From Paenibacillus dendritiformis (lineage in GTDB: Bacteria; Bacillota; Bacilli; Paenibacillales; Paenibacillaceae): a stretch of DNA of 64,000 bases. The translations under genes and the position numbers were made by a program. Shown here piece by piece: positions 46,781-54,857 of the stretch. The notes under the pieces are model-generated. The model was not told where the DNA came from. It was given only the letters and a program-made list of their open reading frames with translations, and searched no databases. Positions within the stretch are counted from its first letter, which is position 1. Every line of letters starts with the position of its first letter. The stretch lies in NCBI RefSeq assembly GCF_021654795.1, contig NZ_AP025344.1, positions 4,836,501 to 4,900,500 of the forward strand, written 5' to 3'.

Positions 46781-46810
46781 TTGCATTCGTCAATCTGCAC
46801 CTGCTATACT
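46781..46810 (+). promoter_or_regulatory. erm promoter
   Basis: TTGCAT (46781-46786), an 18-bp spacer and TATACT (46805-46810) precede the leader peptide by about 35 bp. Confidence 0.75.
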
Positions 46811-46844
46811 ATGACCATATTTCAAGTTGGGAGGCCCTGCTTCC

Positions 46845-46886
46845 ATGCACATGCACGGCATCGCATTTATTCGGCTACGCAAGTAA
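46845..46886 (+). CDS. erm leader peptide with IRLR stalling motif
   Basis: ATG at 46845 follows GGGAGG (46829-46834). The 13 codons read MHMHGIAFIRLRK. The R-L-R (basic-x-basic) motif at residues 10-12 is the known macrolide arrest sequence of ErmD-type leaders. The leader lies 104 bp ahead of the methyltransferase start. Its codons ATT CGG can pair with CCGAAT just before the erm ribosome site. Confidence 0.88.
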   Translation: MHMHGIAFIRLRK

Positions 46887-46909
46887 AAGGTACAGAACGG
46901 TAAGCTCGT

Positions 46910-46983
46910 CCATTTTTTGAAGAAATGGTCCGGGTTTATTTGTGCTGTGCCTTTTTCATTGCCTAATCCGAATGAATGAGGTG
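46910..46983 (+). promoter_or_regulatory. erm attenuator RNA
   Basis: A hairpin CCATTT/AAATGG (46910-46928) is followed by TTCATT/AATGAA (46955-46976), placed two bases before the GAGGTG site (46978-46983). The segment CCGAATGAA (46968-46976) can instead pair with leader codons at 46866-46874 (nine pairs, one G-U). The block is homologous to that before rlmA(II). Confidence 0.75.
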
Positions 46984-46990
46984 CTTTTTT

Positions 46991-47857
46991 GTGTCCAAAA
47001 ACAACTATTCCCCGCGTGAAAAGTCCGGGATCTCCAACTTTTCCGCCCAACATCTATTAATCAGCAAGCGCGTGATCAACGAATTAATCGACCTGGCCCG
47101 GATTCGGCCAACCGATACGATATTGGATATTGGCGCAGGAGCGGGAGCCATTACCTTCCCGGCTGCGGAGAAAGCGGGACAGGTGCTGGCCATTGAAAGC
47201 GATCCTGTCCTCGCCGGCAAAATCGAGAAGAAGATGGGGAAAGGAACCAATATCCGCGTCAGACAGGCGGATATTTTGCGGACGTCCTTGCCTAAGGCTC
47301 CGTTCTCCGTCGTAGCGAATATTCCTTATTCGATCACGACGCCGATCTTAGGCAAGCTGCTTGACCAGCCGGCCGTGCCGCTGCAGCGGGCCGTGCTCAT
47401 TATCGAAAAAGGAGCGGCCAAACGCTTTACCGCCGCTCCGATTACCGATCCGCGCATTCTCGTCTGGAGAATGTGGCATGATATCCGGCTGGTGCGAACG
47501 GTGTCGCCGCACCATTTTGCGCCGCCTCCGCGCGTTGATTCGGCGGTGGTGACGATCTGCAAGAAACCCGCCCCTGCGGTTCCCCTGAAGCATCATGCGA
47601 GGTTTCTCGCGTTGGCGTCGCATGCGCTGCGGTATCCGCTTCTGCCGTTCGGTGCAGCGCTATCGGAGATATTCACGTCCCCTCAGCTTGCGAGGCTGGC
47701 GCGAACGCTGAGAACCGACCGGACGATGCCGATCAGCCATCTGCAGGAGCGGCAATGGGGAGAGCTGTTCCACGCCATGCTTCGGCATGTGGAGCCTTGT
47801 CGCTGGCCGAGGATGCCGAAGAAAAATGCGCGAGGCTTACGGAATCGCAGAAAATAA
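46991..47857 (+). CDS. erm: 23S rRNA (adenine-N6)-methyltransferase, Erm family
   Basis: A 288-residue Erm enzyme that methylates A2058 of 23S rRNA and gives macrolide-lincosamide-streptogramin B resistance. N-terminal FSAQHLLISKRVINELIDLA, the SAM motif ILDIGAGAGAIT, Glu of AIESD and the catalytic NIPYSI motif are all intact. The tail is Lys/Arg-rich, as in ErmD/ErmE-type enzymes. GTG 46991 has GAGGTG seven bases ahead; an upstream in-frame ATG would lie in the attenuator stem. KsgA is the main alternative, but the leader peptide and tail favour Erm. Whether it mono- or dimethylates is unknown. Confidence 0.9.
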   Translation: MSKNNYSPREKSGISNFSAQHLLISKRVINELIDLARIRPTDTILDIGAGAGAITFPAAEKAGQVLAIESDPVLAGKIEKKMGKGTNIRVRQADILRTSLPKAPFSVVANIPYSITTPILGKLLDQPAVPLQRAVLIIEKGAAKRFTAAPITDPRILVWRMWHDIRLVRTVSPHHFAPPPRVDSAVVTICKKPAPAVPLKHHARFLALASHALRYPLLPFGAALSEIFTSPQLARLARTLRTDRTMPISHLQERQWGELFHAMLRHVEPCRWPRMPKKNARGLRNRRK

Positions 47858-47863
47858 TTCACC

Positions 47864-47918
47864 GCCCGTCCGGGCGGTTTCAGACTGTCGACAAAGTCCG
47901 GTCGACAGTCTTTTTTTC
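47864..47918 (+). terminator. Double terminator after erm
   Basis: CCGCCCG/CGGGCGG (47864-47881) is followed by a perfect GACTGTCGAC/GTCGACAGTC stem with seven Ts (47883-47918). The second hairpin is also the start of the family B repeat. Confidence 0.85.
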
Positions 47919-48285
47919 TTGGGAAGGGCGAGGCCGGGGAAGGCGGGACAGGTTAGGTTAGAGCGCAAGCTGGTCCCTGCGTGAAGCTAGATGCTCTACG
48001 CATGAAGCAAGATGGGTCCGCATGAAGCGAGATAGTCTCCGGATGAAGCTAGATAGTCTGAGAATGAAGCAAGCTAATCCGCGTATGAAATTGCTGCACA
48101 GGCGCAGCATTTTTAACCTCAAGAGGCTAAATTCCGAGAAAATCCTGCAAAATTACATTATTTCACCATGTTGAACACTATTTATGCCTTGCCGTGTGCG
48201 AATTGCTGTATTTTTGCAGCAATCTTATTTTCGCCACCTCGTATCAATGAAATTGCTGCATTTTTGCAGTATTGGTGGAGCAAAT
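47880..48285 (+). repeat. Composite repeat family B, copy 2
   Basis: Order: intact terminator hairpin, a GC-rich stretch, five to six 20-bp units (47979-48090, GCATGAAGCRAGATAGTCTC type), then near-palindromes such as AATTGCTGTATTTTTGCAGC and AATTGCTGCATTTTTGCAGT. It parallels copy 1 at 42888 but has a longer array. Confidence 0.83.
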
Positions 48286-48287
48286 GA

Positions 48288-48460
48288 CTAGAGTGGCGGG
48301 AGATAATATACAGCTTTAGTGACCAGATTACTAGAGTGGCGGGAGATAATGCAGCTTTAGTGGAGCAGATTACTAGAGTGTCAGGAGATAATACAGCTAC
48401 TGGAGTGGGATGACTAGAGCGGCGGGATTAACGCAGCTCTCTCTTTGGTGCAGCAGATGA
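48288..48460 (+). repeat. Four-unit 41-43-bp tandem repeat
   Basis: Units start at 48288, 48331, 48373 and 48414, each opening ACTAGAGTGGCGGGAGATAA and running through CAGCTTTAGTG. The last unit is degenerate. It directly follows family B copy 2 and is non-coding. Confidence 0.8.
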
Positions 48461-48461
48461 A

Positions 48462-49195
48462 AATGCCATCGGCTACCGATTTGGCGTTCAATCCATCCAG
48501 AGCGCTGAGGAAAATCAATCCGTATTTGCAGCGCAGCCAATCACTTGGTGCAGCGGATGATGATATTTCTCGCGGCGGGAGAAGTGGACCACTCCGTCCC
48601 CGGCAAGCCGATCCGGCATAGGTGGAAGCCGTTGATCACGATCAGAAAAGCCAAGGAGGCCTGCATGCCGATGTTCAGGATCAGCTGCGGCATGTGGCGA
48701 GGGTGTGCCCCATTTCGATATACGTTAATTCTAACAGGATGTGGTTCACCATCAAATCTATAATAAATTTTTATTTTTTCCAAATCCCACCTTTTTGTTA
48801 TCTGCCCAACATTTATACTTCGGACAGAAGCATATACGCTTGAATTGGATAATATGGTATTACAGTGAATAATCAATCAGACACGCAATGTTGAGATAAC
48901 AATATCTTTAGAGGAATTCTCAATTTTATCACCTCCATAGATAATCTTAATCGGATTTAATAATAGAAACATGAATAGATTCTTTTACATGTTATGAAAT
49001 TTTACTCTGCCTGAAACCAGCATAAAAAAAGAGCAAGTTTACACAATAAGATAGTAAAATGGTTCGACTGGCCAAATTAAACTTTGGTTCTTGCTGTGTA
49101 ATCTCAAAAGATGATGCACTGGTTGTGGAGGAGCGGTGTCCCATCTGGCATTTTTCATTTTCATATTTGAAATATGGATAAACAACACAAAGAAC
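48462..49195. other. Gene-poor stretch
   Basis: Only short open frames with no ribosome sites or recognisable families are present (for example 48545-48763 plus and 48992-49276 minus). Composition turns AT-rich after 48720. It is probably decayed or inserted sequence. Confidence 0.4.
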
Positions 49196-49263
49196 TCCCG
49201 CAGCTACTATATTTCGCGGGAGTTTGTCTTCATCTGGAACCGCCCGTCCGGCGGTTTTTCTTT
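49195..49263 (+). terminator. Two plus-strand hairpins with T tract
   Basis: ACTCCCGC/GCGGGAGT (49195-49223) and CCGCC/GGCGG followed by TTTTTCTTTT (49241-49263) lie together although no intact plus-strand gene precedes them. They may mark the end of a lost gene. Confidence 0.55.
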
Positions 49264-49303
49264 TGACGGAGTGCATGCATCCGATTTCTTGCCATGCACA
49301 GGG

Positions 49304-50449
49304 TTAGATTGCATAGTTCTTTTGCCTCCATTGTTCGTACCAGGCGTAAATGCTGCGCGGGACGGCGGATTCCAGGTCCCCCTCGATTCGAGCCGTGAGC
49401 AGCCAATACTGCTCTTCCACTCCGCCCGTGTCCCCTAATTCATCGTACAGCATCATTAGGGTGAAATACGTCTCTTCCTCATCGGGAAGCTGCTGCTGAA
49501 TGCGCTGGTTGACCTGAACAGCCGCCTGCAGCCTTCCTTGCTCCACATAAAACCTGCTCAAATTTCTCGCATGCTGCAGCCATAGCTGTCGAAGCCGTTC
49601 CCTTTCGTATTCCGCCCATAGGTACTCATAATCTCCAAGATAATTGCCCTCGAATTGCTTCAATACATGCTCGTATCCCTCAATCCGGGCAAGATCGGGC
49701 GCATCTAATTGCTTAAGCTGCCGTTCCCATTCCTCCACGTCGATCTGGACATCGCCAACCTCCAGCCGGTACCCGACCTCCAAATCTCCGTTTTGGATCG
49801 ATATCGAATCCATTCCGCTATTCTTCAGGGTTTGCCGGATTTGGTACACTGTCGCATACAACTGTTGGACGGCCCTTGACATTTCGAAGTCCGGCCACAG
49901 CAGTTCAATAAGTGTACTTCGTTCGATCATGCGCCCGCGATGATGCAGCAAATAGGCAAAAAGCTCCTGCGCTTTGCTCGTGCGCCACTTGAACATCTGA
50001 GGCTCCTTGCCCGGGAGTTGGAAGCGGAGCTGATTGAAGCAGAAGATGCAGGGACGATTTATCTCCAATCTCTTCTTTTGACTTGTATGCAGCCGGTCTC
50101 GCAACCGCTGGACGGTTCGCCGGAGGCGCTCCGATTCAATGGGCTTCATTATATAATCCAGCGCATAGAGCTCAAATGCCTTCACGGCATACCGATCATA
50201 TCCCGTCACGAACACAATCTCGATGCCGGGCACGGCCGCCTTCAGTTCCTCTCCCAGCTTCAGCCCATTTATCTCCGGCATATGGATATCAAGGAAGACA
50301 ACATCGGGGCGGTGTCTCGTCATCAACTCCACCACCTGCCGCGGCTCCGAGCACATATCGACAATCTCAATGCCGCCGATATCGCTTTCCAGCATTTCCT
50401 TGAGCCCCCTTAGTGCCAAGTGCTCATCATCAACCAATACGGCTCGCAT
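49304..50449 (-). CDS. Response regulator with winged helix and BTAD domain
   Basis: A 381-residue SARP-like response regulator. The receiver domain has phospho-acceptor Asp54 (VVFLDIHMPE) and Lys in DYIMKP. A short OmpR-type winged helix follows (about 150-235, WRTSKAQELFAYLLHHRGRM), then a bacterial transcriptional activation domain of TPR type (about 245-375, VDVEEWERQL, ARIEGYEHVLKQFEGNYLGD). This architecture is common in Paenibacillus. No sensor kinase lies beside it, so it is an orphan here. AAGGGG precedes the ATG. Confidence 0.9.
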   Translation of the reverse strand: MRAVLVDDEHLALRGLKEMLESDIGGIEIVDMCSEPRQVVELMTRHRPDVVFLDIHMPEINGLKLGEELKAAVPGIEIVFVTGYDRYAVKAFELYALDYIMKPIESERLRRTVQRLRDRLHTSQKKRLEINRPCIFCFNQLRFQLPGKEPQMFKWRTSKAQELFAYLLHHRGRMIERSTLIELLWPDFEMSRAVQQLYATVYQIRQTLKNSGMDSISIQNGDLEVGYRLEVGDVQIDVEEWERQLKQLDAPDLARIEGYEHVLKQFEGNYLGDYEYLWAEYERERLRQLWLQHARNLSRFYVEQGRLQAAVQVNQRIQQQLPDEEETYFTLMMLYDELGDTGGVEEQYWLLTARIEGDLESAVPRSIYAWYEQWRQKNYAI

Positions 50450-50595
50450 CGGAGTCCCCTTCCTTTACACGATAGTTGAGAAATTAATGAATAAAATCAA
50501 TCCTTCCCGAAAACCCAGGTTTTTTCCACATGTTTCCCGGTGTTAATAGATTAACAACCGCACCTATACCGAACCTATACATGCCGATATACGCC

Positions 50596-50620
50596 AAAAA
50601 CCCCTGTCACCGACAGAGGC
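50596..50620 (-). terminator. Terminator after the glycosyltransferase remnant
   Basis: Minus-strand CCTCTGTC/GACAGGGG with a three-base loop is followed by five Ts, 25 bp after the remnant's stop. Confidence 0.75.
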
Positions 50621-50644
50621 TTCTCATTCAGATAAAGGCAGGTA

Positions 50645-51089
50645 TTATAACTTTTCCTTGTAAAACAGCGCCCTCACCGCAAAGCGAGGCAAGATCAGTT
50701 GTCTTCGCCATCTCGATGGCTGTTGAATGAGGCGATACAGCCATTCGGCGTGGAGCCGTGGCCATAACCGCGGCGCCCGCTTCACTTTCCCGGCGATCAT
50801 ATCGAGACTGCCGCCAACGCCAATCGCGACCTTGGCTTGCAGCATCTCCCGATGCTGATGTATCCCATGCTCGGCATAAGGCGCTCCCAAAGCGACGATC
50901 AAGAAGTCAGGCGTTCAAGAGCGAATCTCTTCCACAATTTTCGCTTCTTCCTAGCGTGTGCAGCGTCTCATCCATCGTCATCTTGGGGAACGATATCCCC
51001 ATAATCTTGGCCACATTATTCATCAGCCCAACTCCACCTTCGACAAAGATATCCATATCGTACCATGATTCGCCCCCTGGAGCCATCAC
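50645..51089 (-). pseudogene. WecG/TagA/CpsF glycosyltransferase remnant
   Basis: Two pieces of a TagA-type N-acetylmannosaminyltransferase remain. The N-terminal piece (51089-50907) has VAKIMGISFPKMTMDETL. The C-terminal piece (from about 50915 to 50645) has the motif PDFLIVALGAPYAEHGIH, then GVGGSLDMIAGKVKRAPRLW and EWLYRLIQQPSRWRR. About 130 central residues with the catalytic site are gone and the junction is out of frame. The terminator is retained. Confidence 0.85.
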
Positions 51090-51102
51090 CGGTCCGTCCG
51101 CA

Positions 51103-51582
51103 TCACTGACTGCCTATTTCTTTGAAAAACAAGACTCTGCTTTCTCCCCGCCCGTCATAATCGGAATGAACGGACACGCCGCCCGCTTCGCTGTCGCCCG
51201 GCTCGATGCGGAACCCCATTCGCGCATGGAACGCAATCGAGGCGGTATTGACGGGAGAAGTGACGCAGCGGACCGTATCGCACCCGAGTTGACATGCTTT
51301 ACCTATAAATGTCTCATACAAGCTTCTCGCCACACCGTTTTGGCGCTGTTCAGGATGAACGCCGATAAAATGGATGTACGCTTCCTTCGGATAAGTCTGG
51401 GACTGAAACCCGATGAGGAATCCGATCATGGCGCCATCCTGCTCCGCGATGAAGCTGGTGGGCTGGAAATGGATGAAAAACAGCTTCGGCAGCATATCGG
51501 ACATCTGCCTGCCTCCCCACCAATCATTCAAGACCGCAATCACTTCCGCATAGTCCGACGCGCTAACCTTACGAATGTTCAA
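51103..51582 (-). CDS. GNAT family acetyltransferase
   Basis: A 159-residue GNAT enzyme: FIHFQPTSFIAEQDGAMIGFLIGF, then the acetyl-CoA loop HFIGVHPEQRQNGVARSLYETFI and a C-terminal SIAFHARMGFRIE segment. TTG at 51582 has AAAGGAG upstream. It lies 13 bp before the glycosyltransferase remnant. The substrate is unknown. Confidence 0.88.
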   Translation of the reverse strand: MNIRKVSASDYAEVIAVLNDWWGGRQMSDMLPKLFFIHFQPTSFIAEQDGAMIGFLIGFQSQTYPKEAYIHFIGVHPEQRQNGVARSLYETFIGKACQLGCDTVRCVTSPVNTASIAFHARMGFRIEPGDSEAGGVSVHSDYDGRGESRVLFFKEIGSQ

Positions 51583-51670
51583 TGTGCCAGCTCCTTTCGT
51601 GTTGGATAGAAGTTTTTCTAACCATTGCTATATTCATAACATTACATCTACAAGATAACATTTTCCAGGT

Positions 51671-51710
51671 AAAAAAATGACGCGCAAGCTCTCGCCAGCT
51701 TACGCGTCAT
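51671..51710 (-). terminator. Terminator of the APH gene
   Basis: A stem of about 14 bp (ATGACGCG-AAGCT arms) with a six-base loop is followed on the minus strand by seven Ts. Confidence 0.9.
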
Positions 51711-51777
51711 CATTCCGTTAACCCCCCTATGTTCACGCTCTCACCCGAACGGAGAAACCGAGCGGCAGCACCCCCTG

Positions 51778-52509
51778 TTACGTTGACTGCTCAATGAAAT
51801 TCGTGAAATCCGACAGACGGTCCGCATCCACATCCTGTCTTCCATACGCGTCCAGAAACCGCTCATGATAGCGGTCCGTCTTCAGATTGTAGCGCAGCGT
51901 CCACAACCCCCAATACAGATCGAAATGCCTGTCGCCGACTCCCCCATTCCCTACATCGATAAACGACCGAAGCGAGAAGCGATCCAGAATCACATTCGGC
52001 AGGCAATAATCTCCGTGAATCAGGACATTATCGCTGGCGCAATTCGCTAAGCGATGGATAAGTCCGGGATCGATCTCCTTCCCTGCCGCCTCCGCCAGCA
52101 TCTCTGCCGTCCGCTGCGGGTAAGGGCAGCCGTCCGCCGGAAGCGAATGCAGCATGCGCAGCGAGTCGCCGAAGACCGCTGCCAATCTGTCCGGCTGTTC
52201 GAGATGCACCGCCTCGGCCCCATCCTGCCCGGCCACGGCCTCGGTGAGCAGATAATCCCGCTCCCCGTCCGATTCATACGCGATGACATTCGGCGCAATG
52301 CCAAGACCATGCATGAACCGCGTCATCCGGCACTCCCGTTCCAGACTCCCTCCGGCGCATATTTTCAGGAACGCTTGCTCGGCCCCCTCGATGAACAAGG
52401 TCTTCGCCGTTTCCGAACAGCTGCTGTCATAGATCGTTGCCTGCTCAATATACGGACGCAGGGCGCTCGGCACCGTTCCGATGTCAAAAGCGATTTCCGT
52501 TCTCTTCAT
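51778..52509 (-). CDS. Aminoglycoside 3'-phosphotransferase-like kinase
   Basis: A 243-residue APH family protein. The catalytic loop HGDYCLPN (about 165-172, H-G-D-x4-N) and metal-binding IDVGNGGVGDRHFD match the APH(3') group, as does the N-terminal FLKICAGGSLERECRMTRF with its Lys/Glu pair. It is about 20 residues shorter than typical APH(3'). Inactivation of kanamycin-type drugs is likely but not proven. ATG 52509 follows AGGAGGAAGAGG. Confidence 0.82.
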   Translation of the reverse strand: MKRTEIAFDIGTVPSALRPYIEQATIYDSSCSETAKTLFIEGAEQAFLKICAGGSLERECRMTRFMHGLGIAPNVIAYESDGERDYLLTEAVAGQDGAEAVHLEQPDRLAAVFGDSLRMLHSLPADGCPYPQRTAEMLAEAAGKEIDPGLIHRLANCASDNVLIHGDYCLPNVILDRFSLRSFIDVGNGGVGDRHFDLYWGLWTLRYNLKTDRYHERFLDAYGRQDVDADRLSDFTNFIEQST

Positions 52510-52548
52510 TCCTCTTCCTCCTGCCGCCAAAGACGATCCCCTGCCCGC

Positions 52549-53132
52549 TTACCCTCTCCGGGACAGCTTCAGCATCGTATCCGCATTCTTCTGGAAGCGA
52601 TACGGAACGCGCGCCTCTTCCGCGTCCCACCCTTGGGTGTCCATATAGTCGAGCAGCGCTTCGGCATGCTCATACCTGCGGTTCCACAAGTCCGCCAGCG
52701 GGAAAATGCGAATCTCCTCGCGTGTTACGCGCATCAGTTCGTGTATGGTCCGCACGTGAAAATCATAATCCAGCCGATCCGCATACATGAACAGGAAATG
52801 GGCCGACAAGGTCATGTCGAAAGCCGCGTCCGGGAACGGCAGCTCGGGCAGCACGGCCGGCACATAGCGCTCCGGTGCTGCTTCATGTCTGCCGCGCAAT
52901 CGCGCAGCGCCTGCATTCGAGTCCGCTTCAATCCGGCTACCGATTGATATTCGTCCCAGATGTAGTTCGCCTGCGCCTTCTCCATATGCTCCACAGCATG
53001 CTCAATATCCTGCAGTCCTTTGCGTTCCAGCTCTTCCGCCGCATAATAGTAAGCGATATCGGCTGCCGTCACATCCACCCCATGCCGGCTGGCAACGGCC
53101 GTGAAGGTGCATGCCCCAGACGGACAGTCCAA
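52549..53132 (-). pseudogene. Frameshifted class I SAM methyltransferase remnant
   Basis: Motif I (LDCPSGACTF) is at the very beginning, so about 40-50 N-terminal residues are missing. After DMKQHRSA the reading frame shifts near 52890; the second frame completes the fold (ERYVPAVLPELPFPDAAFDM, LSAHFLFMYADRLDYDFHVR) to the stop at 52549. It lies upstream of the APH gene on the same strand. Confidence 0.8.
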
Positions 53133-53172
53133 AATAAAGACTCACTGGCATTGTACCATATGCTGGAGAATT

Positions 53173-54117
53173 TCACTGCATCTCCGCCTGCCTCGCAGCC
53201 GGCTTGCCGCCCGGTCTGCGGGGAGCGGAGGTGGCCAGGTATACCCCGGCCAGGACGACGGCCATCCCCGCGGCTTGCTCCCAGGTAACGGTGCTGCCAT
53301 AGACGGCCACGGACGTCAGCGTCGCCACGATCGGCGTCAGGTTCAAGTACATGCTGGCTGTATTCCCGCCCAACACCTCCACCCCTTTATTAAAAATAAG
53401 ATAACCGACCAGCGTCCCGCCGACAATCATATAGATCATCTCCACCCAGCTCTGGGCCGACATCGCCGCGGCCCGTTCCCAGCCTCCTTCGAATACCGTC
53501 CCGGCCGCAAGCAGGAGCGAGCCTGACAGCATCATGACCGCATTGGCCGGCAGCGCGGGTACGCCTTGCAGGATCGCTTTGCCCGTCAGCCCATACAGAA
53601 CCCCGCACGCCAGCGCCGCCACGAACAGCAGATCCCCGTAATTCAAGCGCAGCGAGAGGAGCGCCGCGACGGATCCGTTCACGATGACGGCAATGACGCC
53701 GGCAAGCGACAGCGCCACCCCGATTGCGGCACGCGGATTCCACGCCTCTTTGCGCAGGAGGACGGAACCGAGCAGGATGAAGGCCGGCATCGCCGCAATA
53801 ATGAGCGCCCCATTGGTCGCAGACGTATATTTCAACGCGGTGAAGAACAAGGCGTTATAGCCAAATATGCCGACCGTGCCGATAAAAAGCAGCCCCTTCC
53901 AGCGGCTTGCGATCTCGGACCAACGCCATTCCTTCCGCACCGTCACGACGAGCGCAAGGAGAAGCCCGGCGATGCCGAAGCGGATCGCCGCCGCGACAAG
54001 CGGGGGAATCTCCGCAATCACATGCTTGGCCGCCGCGAACGCGCCTCCCCAAAAGAAAGGTACGAGCAGCATCAGCCAATACATCGCTTTCGTTTTCGTT
54101 CCATCCTCTTTTCCCAT
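53173..54117 (-). CDS. EamA/DMT family transporter
   Basis: A 314-residue ten-helix drug/metabolite transporter with two EamA repeats (LMLLVPFFWGGAFAAAKHVI and LLFVAALACGVLYGLTGKAI), followed by a basic tail. The substrate is unknown; relatives export amino acids or metabolites. The start could be the ATG at 54117 or one eleven codons later. An ArsR-type regulator gene precedes it and a palindrome identical in type to the arsR operator lies in its promoter region. Confidence 0.88.
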   Translation of the reverse strand: MGKEDGTKTKAMYWLMLLVPFFWGGAFAAAKHVIAEIPPLVAAAIRFGIAGLLLALVVTVRKEWRWSEIASRWKGLLFIGTVGIFGYNALFFTALKYTSATNGALIIAAMPAFILLGSVLLRKEAWNPRAAIGVALSLAGVIAVIVNGSVAALLSLRLNYGDLLFVAALACGVLYGLTGKAILQGVPALPANAVMMLSGSLLLAAGTVFEGGWERAAAMSAQSWVEMIYMIVGGTLVGYLIFNKGVEVLGGNTASMYLNLTPIVATLTSVAVYGSTVTWEQAAGMAVVLAGVYLATSAPRRPGGKPAARQAEMQ

Positions 54118-54167
54118 CCTGGTTTCACATCTCCCATGTTCAATTCATTCTCGTTATAAGTTTATAT

Positions 54168-54183
54168 GTTTAAAAATTTAAAC
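54168..54183. promoter_or_regulatory. Operator before the EamA transporter
   Basis: GTTTAAAAATTTAAAC is the reverse complement of the site at 54550-54565 in all but the central pair, and lies 51 bp ahead of the transporter start. Confidence 0.75.
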
Positions 54184-54205
54184 CTAATAGTCAAAAAAGA
54201 ACAAA

Positions 54206-54526
54206 TTAACAATCCGACTCGATCGCCAAGCACAGATCTTTAATTTGCTTCAGGAATTCCCGCGAGCTCAATGCATAATATTTTTCATTGCCCTGCTTCT
54301 CGAACCCGATCAGTCCGGCCTGTCTCAATATTTTCAGATGATGGGACACGGCGGGCCGCGACAGCTCCATTCTCTCGGTAATCTGGTTCACATTCAAGCG
54401 TCCCTGCTCCAGCAGCAGCATAATGATCTGCTGGCGGTTCTCGTCTCCCAGCGCCTGAAAAATCGGCGTCGCCAAGCGGAACTTCTCTAACACGAGCTCT
54501 TTGTTGCTGCATCCGGCCGATTCCAT
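54206..54526 (-). CDS. ArsR-family repressor
   Basis: A 106-residue winged-helix regulator: QALGDENRQQIIMLLLEQGRLNVNQI, recognition helix SRPAVSHHLKILRQAGLIG and wing KYYALS. Cys residues at positions 6 and near 99/106 exist, but no classical ELCVCDL metal motif is seen, so the effector is probably not arsenite. AAAAGGAG precedes the ATG. It controls itself and the transporter by the two matching palindromes. Confidence 0.88.
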   Translation of the reverse strand: MESAGCSNKELVLEKFRLATPIFQALGDENRQQIIMLLLEQGRLNVNQITERMELSRPAVSHHLKILRQAGLIGFEKQGNEKYYALSSREFLKQIKDLCLAIESDC

Positions 54527-54549
54527 ACCTAATCTCCTTTTCGTTTTAG

Positions 54550-54565
54550 GTTTAAATTTTTAAAC
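54550..54565. promoter_or_regulatory. Operator before the arsR-type gene
   Basis: GTTTAAATTTTTAAAC is a 16-bp palindrome 24 bp ahead of the regulator start. It pairs with the site at 54168. Confidence 0.78.
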
Positions 54566-54662
54566 ATAGATTATTATCCTCGAGCAGGCCCGCCGTGTCA
54601 AGCCATCCCTTGCGTGCGTTCGCCCGTGAAGAATGCCCGAGCAGAGGCGCCAAGCCTTATGT

Positions 54663-54668
54663 TATAAT
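54663..54668 (+). promoter_or_regulatory. Possible -10 box of rlmA(II)
   Basis: TATAAT is perfect, about 65 bp before the leader peptide, but no convincing -35 box is seen at 16-18 bp. Confidence 0.4.
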
Positions 54669-54732
54669 AAATTCTTGTCAGGAGCCTGCCTGCCCCTGGC
54701 TATGAACATGTTCAGAGAGGGTGCTCCCATTC

Positions 54733-54759
54733 ATGATCCACTACATTCGGTTGCGTTAA
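54733..54759 (+). CDS. rlmA(II) leader peptide with IRLR motif
   Basis: ATG 54733 follows GAGAGGG by about eleven bases. Eight codons read MIHYIRLR and stop at TAA, so the final R-L-R lies right at the end. The same I-R-L-R motif is in the erm leader. Codons ATT CGG (54744-54750 as CATTCGG) can pair with CCGAATG at 54842-54848. A different, longer frame overlaps it, but the homology with the erm leader supports this one. Confidence 0.82.
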   Translation: MIHYIRLR

Positions 54760-54784
54760 TGAGAGGTGCGGATGAAGGCTCAGC

Positions 54785-54857
54785 CATTTTTTTGACGAAT
54801 GGCCCGGGTTTATTTTTCTGCGCCTTTTTTCATTCACCAATCCGAATGAATGGGGTG
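54785..54857 (+). promoter_or_regulatory. rlmA(II) attenuator RNA
   Basis: GCCATT/AATGGC is followed by CCGGGTTTATTT, a T-rich run and a perfect TTCATTC/GAATGAA hairpin that abuts the GGGGTG ribosome site (54852-54857). The block matches the erm attenuator at 46910-46983 over about 65 bases, with roughly four of five bases equal. Confidence 0.75.

Noticed and set aside
46991..47857. KsgA (16S rRNA dimethyltransferase) instead of Erm
   Set aside because: The folds are related, but the macrolide-type leader peptide, the attenuator and the basic C-terminal tail point to Erm. KsgA is not normally regulated this way.
48545..49276. Possible transposase fragments
   Set aside because: Short frames in this stretch show no DDE or HUH motif, no terminal inverted repeats and no target duplications that I can see.
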